Positions 59,499 through 64,000 of a DNA stretch of 64,000 bases are shown here, piece by piece. This stretch comes from Lysobacteraceae bacterium (lineage in GTDB: Bacteria > Pseudomonadota > Gammaproteobacteria > Xanthomonadales > Xanthomonadaceae), in NCBI GenBank assembly GCA_004297225.1, contig SCUI01000004.1, positions 102,724-166,723 on the forward strand, read 5' to 3'. Within the stretch, counting starts at the first letter, position 1, and each line of letters starts with the position of its first letter. Position numbers and translations under genes: made by a program. The notes under the pieces were generated by a model that worked only from the letters and a program-made list of their open reading frames with translations, ran no database searches and was not told the DNA's origin.

Positions 59499-60149
59499 TC
59501 AGCGGCCCAGCGAGAACTCGATGGGGACCTGGACGCTGCCTTCGACCGGGGTTTCGCCGCGCATGGCGGGCGCGAAGCGCCAGCGATTCACGGCGTCCAC
59601 GGCCGCGCGGTCGAGGCTGCGCGAACCGCTGCTGGAGACCAGGTCGATTCTGCGCGGATCGCCGTCGGCGCCGACGTGCACGCGCAGCAGGACCGTGCCG
59701 GATTCCCCGCGGCGATAGGCGTCGCGCGGATAGCGCGGCGCGGGTTGCTGGATGGGGCGGGGGAGGGAACTGGGTGTTGGAGCGGCGGGAGCCGCGACCT
59801 GGGGCGGGGGTGGCGCGGAAGAGGGAGTCGGGGCTTCCGCCCCTCCCACAAGGGCAGGGTCGCTGGGGTCGGGAGCGGCGTCTTCTTCCTCCTCGCGCGC
59901 GAGCGAGCCGCGGTCGCCGGCGGGCAGCGGCGTGGGCAGCGGCTCGAACACCTGGCCGGGTTGGGGCAGGCCCGGTTCGCTGCGGTAGAAGTCGCTGTTG
60001 TTGCGCTGGTCCCACCACAGCGCCAGGAACGCGACCAGGCCCAGCCCGAAGGCGAGCGCGGCGGCGATGAGGGCGCCGCGGCCCGGCAGCCAGTCCGGCC
60101 GCTGGCGGGAATCGCGGGCATTGGGGGAATGTGCGGACATGCGGGCCAT
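59499..60149 (-). CDS. energy transducer TonB-like protein
   Basis: N-term TM, Pro-rich linker, RYPRDAYRRGESGTVLLRVHVGADGDPRRIDLVSSSGSRSLDRAAVDAVNRWRF. Confidence 0.88.
   Translation of the reverse strand: MARMSAHSPNARDSRQRPDWLPGRGALIAAALAFGLGLVAFLALWWDQRNNSDFYRSEPGLPQPGQVFEPLPTPLPAGDRGSLAREEEEDAAPDPSDPALVGGAEAPTPSSAPPPPQVAAPAAPTPSSLPRPIQQPAPRYPRDAYRRGESGTVLLRVHVGADGDPRRIDLVSSSGSRSLDRAAVDAVNRWRFAPAMRGETPVEGSVQVPIEFSLGR
59776..59849. repeat. REP family A-like pair inside TonB-like gene
   Basis: GTTGGAGCGGCGGGAGCCGCGAC and GTCGGGGCTTCCGCCCCTCCCAC. Confidence 0.82.
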
Positions 60150-60203
60150 TCTGGCACGAGCTTGTGAAAGCTTCGGGCAACGCATGGTGAACCTGCGCGA
60201 TAA

Positions 60204-61526
<1,323 letters not shown>

Positions 61527-61530
61527 CCGG

Positions 61531-61556
61531 CCACCCGACCATGGGTCGGGTGCTAC
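61531..61556 (-). repeat. REP-like family B, diverged
   Basis: CCACCCGACCATGGGTCGGGTGCTAC. Confidence 0.7.
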
Positions 61557-62173
61557 AGGACCTTTTGGACGGCGGCGAGGAACTCGGGGTCGAGCTTGCT
61601 GCCCATCTTTTCGGTGCGGGCGACGATGCGGCCGTCGGCGTCGAGCAGGATCAGCGCGCTGGTGTGGTTGAACTCGCCGTCGGCGAGCTGGCGGTACTGG
61701 ATCCCCAGCACGCCGGCCACGCTGCGCACGTCCTCGGCCTTGGGCGTGGCCAGGGTCCAGCGCGGATCGACCTTGCGCTCCTTGACCACCGCCATCAGCG
61801 CGGCCGGGTTGTCGCGCGCGGCATCCATGCTGATGAACAGCACGCCCAGCTCCTTGCGCTGCTTCGGCGTCAGCGAGCGGTCCACGGCCTTGCCGCTTTC
61901 CACGATCAGCGGGCAGATGTAGCGACACGAGGTGTAGAACATCGCGACCAGCTGCGGCTTGCCGCGGCGCGTGGTCCAGTCGAAGGTGCGGCCCTTCTGG
62001 TCGGTGAGCTTGAGCGGCAGCTGGTAGACCGAATCGGAGGGGAGTTCGACGGGTTTGCTGGTGGCGGCGGATTTGACGCCTTGCATGGGAGGGGAGGGCG
62101 TCGCGGCTTGCGCCGCTCCCACAAGGAGGGAGCCGGCAAGCGCGACGGCAAGTACAAGGGCATTGCGAATCAT
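61553..62173 (-). CDS. SCO1/SenC-family copper chaperone
   Basis: MFYTSCRYICPLI CxxxC motif; signal peptide [25 protein letters not shown]. Confidence 0.9.
   Translation of the reverse strand: MIRNALVLAVALAGSLLVGAAQAATPSPPMQGVKSAATSKPVELPSDSVYQLPLKLTDQKGRTFDWTTRRGKPQLVAMFYTSCRYICPLIVESGKAVDRSLTPKQRKELGVLFISMDAARDNPAALMAVVKERKVDPRWTLATPKAEDVRSVAGVLGIQYRQLADGEFNHTSALILLDADGRIVARTEKMGSKLDPEFLAAVQKVL
62098..62122 (-). repeat. REP family A inside sco signal-peptide region
   Basis: GCGTCGCGGCTTGCGCCGCTCCCAC. Confidence 0.92.
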
Positions 62174-62943
62174 GGTTTTGCGCTCCTGGCGCAACGGAAT
62201 CCGAGGTTGGCGGTGGTGCTGCGGGCCTCCAGCGAGGAAAGCATGGCCACGCGCATGAGCACGGCGTAGTTCTCGCGGTCGTCCATGGACAGCGCGCCCG
62301 CGCCGCAGAATTCGGCCTTGTTCGGGTCGCCCTGCTTGCGGTTGTCGGAGGCGATCATCAGCGACGAGAAATCGTCGGTCCATTCCCAGACCAGGCCGTG
62401 CAGGTCCTGCACGCCGTAGGCGTTCGGTGTCTGCAAACCGGCGCGGGGCAAGGTGCCGCTGGACGGACGCGAATACCAGCTGAGGATGCGTTCGCGCCAC
62501 GCCGGGTCCTTGCGCGCGTCGGTGCGGGTCTCGTCCGCGGCCGCCGCGTATTCCCATTCGCTCCAGGTCGGCAGCCGCGCGCCCTGCGCCTCGCAGTAAG
62601 CCGACGCGGCGAACCAGCTGACGTTGACCACCGGCTGCCTGGCTTGGGCCTCGTCCTTCAGTTTCAGCGGACCGGCCCAGTGGTCGAGGTAGCGCTCGTC
62701 GGCCAGCACCTTGGGCGCCTGGTCGCGCCGCCAGCGTGGATGCTGCTTCACGAAGGCGAGGAACTCGGCATTGGTGACCGGCAACTTCTGCAGTTCGAAC
62801 GGTGCGATCGTGACCTGCCTGGTGTCCTCGTACCTCAGCGCCGAGCTGAACTTGCCGCCCGGCAACTTGAGGTAACCGCTGCCCGCCGCCGCGAGGGCGG
62901 CGACGGGCAGGGCGAGGACAAGGATGGCAACAGCCTTTTTCAC
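62170..62943 (-). CDS. nirV: NirV-like formylglycine-generating-enzyme family protein
   Basis: PVVNVSWFAASAYCEAQGARLPTWSEWEYAAAA; NLGFRCA; next to nirK. Confidence 0.85.
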   Translation of the reverse strand: MKKAVAILVLALPVAALAAAGSGYLKLPGGKFSSALRYEDTRQVTIAPFELQKLPVTNAEFLAFVKQHPRWRRDQAPKVLADERYLDHWAGPLKLKDEAQARQPVVNVSWFAASAYCEAQGARLPTWSEWEYAAAADETRTDARKDPAWRERILSWYSRPSSGTLPRAGLQTPNAYGVQDLHGLVWEWTDDFSSLMIASDNRKQGDPNKAEFCGAGALSMDDRENYAVLMRVAMLSSLEARSTTANLGFRCARSAKP

Positions 62944-62950
62944 GTCGGCC

Positions 62951-64000
62951 TCAGTGCTCGGCCGCGGCGGTGCTCAGGCCGGGGCCCTTGCGGATGGCGG
63001 CCGCTTCTTCCTTGGTGATCTTGCCGCCCGGGTTGCCCCAGCTGTTGAGCACGTAGGTGGAGATGTTCGCCACCTCGTCGTCGGTCAGCTGCGACATCGG
63101 CGGCATCACCGAGTTGTATTCCTTGCCGTTGACCGTGACCGGCCCGGTCAGGCCGTGCAGGACCACGTTCGGCACGCGCTTGGGATCGGCCTTGATCCAG
63201 TCCGAACCGGCGAGCGGCGGGAACACGCCTTCCAGCCCCTGGCCGTTGGCCTGGTGGCAGGTGGAGCAGGTGCCCGCGAACAGCGCCTCGCCGGCCTTGA
63301 CCTGTTCCTCGACCGTGAGGTCGCCCGTCGCCGCGGACTTCGCCGCTGCGCCGACCGCGGCCAGGCTCGGGTTGGCCTGGTCGCCGATGTAGGTGGCGTC
63401 CACTTCCTTGCCGGAGAAGATCTCGGGACGTTCCTCGCCGTCGGCCTTCAGGATCGCCAGCGCACCCTTGTTGAAGGCGCGGAAGATCGAGTGGTCGACC
63501 AGCACGTAGCTGCCGGGCACTTCGACGTGGAAGTCGAGGATCGCGGCGCCGCCGGCGGGGATCAGCGTGGTCTGCACGTTCTCCTGGAAGCGGGTGCCGC
63601 CTTCGAACCAGACCTTGTCGAAGATCTCGCCGATCACGTGGAAGCTCGACACCAGGTTCGGGCCGCCGTTGCCGACGTACAGGCGCACGCTCTCGCCGGT
63701 GTTGGCCTTGAGCGCCTTGTCGCCGGTGAGCGCGCCTTCGCGGCCGTTGAACAGCACGTAGGTCGGGTTCTCGTCCACGCCCTTCTGCATGTCGAAGCCC
63801 TGGTGGCCCTTCTCGCGGTACTTGCCCGTGGTGTAGAAGTCGCCCTGCATCACGTAGTACTCGCGGTCCACCGGCGGCATGCCCTCCGGCGGCTCGACCA
63901 GGATCAGGCCGTACATGCCGTTGGCGATGTGCATGCCCACCGGCGCGGTGGCGCAGTGGTACACGTACAGGCCGGCGTTGAGCGCCTTGAAGGTGAAGCG
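62951..64000 (-). CDS. nirK: copper nitrite reductase NirK with C-terminal cytochrome c domain (N-term beyond window)
   Basis: [25 protein letters not shown] type-1 Cu ligands; C-term [14 protein letters not shown] heme motif and [11 protein letters not shown]. Confidence 0.92.
   Translation of the reverse strand, partial: RFTFKALNAGLYVYHCATAPVGMHIANGMYGLILVEPPEGMPPVDREYYVMQGDFYTTGKYREKGHQGFDMQKGVDENPTYVLFNGREGALTGDKALKANTGESVRLYVGNGGPNLVSSFHVIGEIFDKVWFEGGTRFQENVQTTLIPAGGAAILDFHVEVPGSYVLVDHSIFRAFNKGALAILKADGEERPEIFSGKEVDATYIGDQANPSLAAVGAAAKSAATGDLTVEEQVKAGEALFAGTCSTCHQANGQGLEGVFPPLAGSDWIKADPKRVPNVVLHGLTGPVTVNGKEYNSVMPPMSQLTDDEVANISTYVLNSWGNPGGKITKEEAAAIRKGPGLSTAAAEH

Overview
High-GC chromosomal window from a gammaproteobacterium that looks like Xanthomonadaceae/Lysobacteraceae (judged from gene content, repeat style and codon usage; not verified by search). 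Left part: sdhA(3' end)-sdhB-sdhE-ygfX-like, lolC/E-lolD, comEC, exbB/exbD, msbA-lpxK-kdsB, a LMW phosphatase, a RAYT (REP-associated tyrosine transposase), uvrC-pgsA, a tRNA Gly-Cys-Leu cluster, a DUF1778/GNAT toxin-antitoxin-like pair, an FMN-dependent glutamate-synthase-like protein and two small secreted paralogs. Middle (about 19.8-48.8 kb): a large Wzx/Wzy-type exopolysaccharide locus with PHP phosphatase, Wza, Wzc, J-domain protein, O-antigen ligase-like protein, nucleotide-sugar dehydrogenase, methyltransferases, acyltransferase, flippase, deacetylase, FemAB-like protein, glycosyltransferases, AsnB, EpsG-like protein, epimerase and a WecA-like initiating transferase. Right part: a PAS-GGDEF-EAL protein, a 3.66-kb element that splits a tRNA-Val(CAC) gene exactly in two, then serC-aroA-serS and sco-nirV-nirK. 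The two strongest hunting signals are: (1) the element at 51242-54901, bounded by a perfect 10-bp direct repeat GCCGTGTGAA. Joining its outer flanks regenerates a perfect 75-nt tRNA-Val(CAC). The element carries an XRE regulator, an integrase-arm-domain/HTH_17 fusion with no catalytic domain, its own complete but different tRNA-Val(CAC), and a RloC/PrrC-like AAA_13 ATPase with a CxxC hook. (2) A dense GTGG-headed REP family whose copies inside genes are almost always read in the same Ala-rich frame (VGAAQAAT / VAACAAPT), building linkers, a RAYT C-terminus and even a signal-peptidase site.
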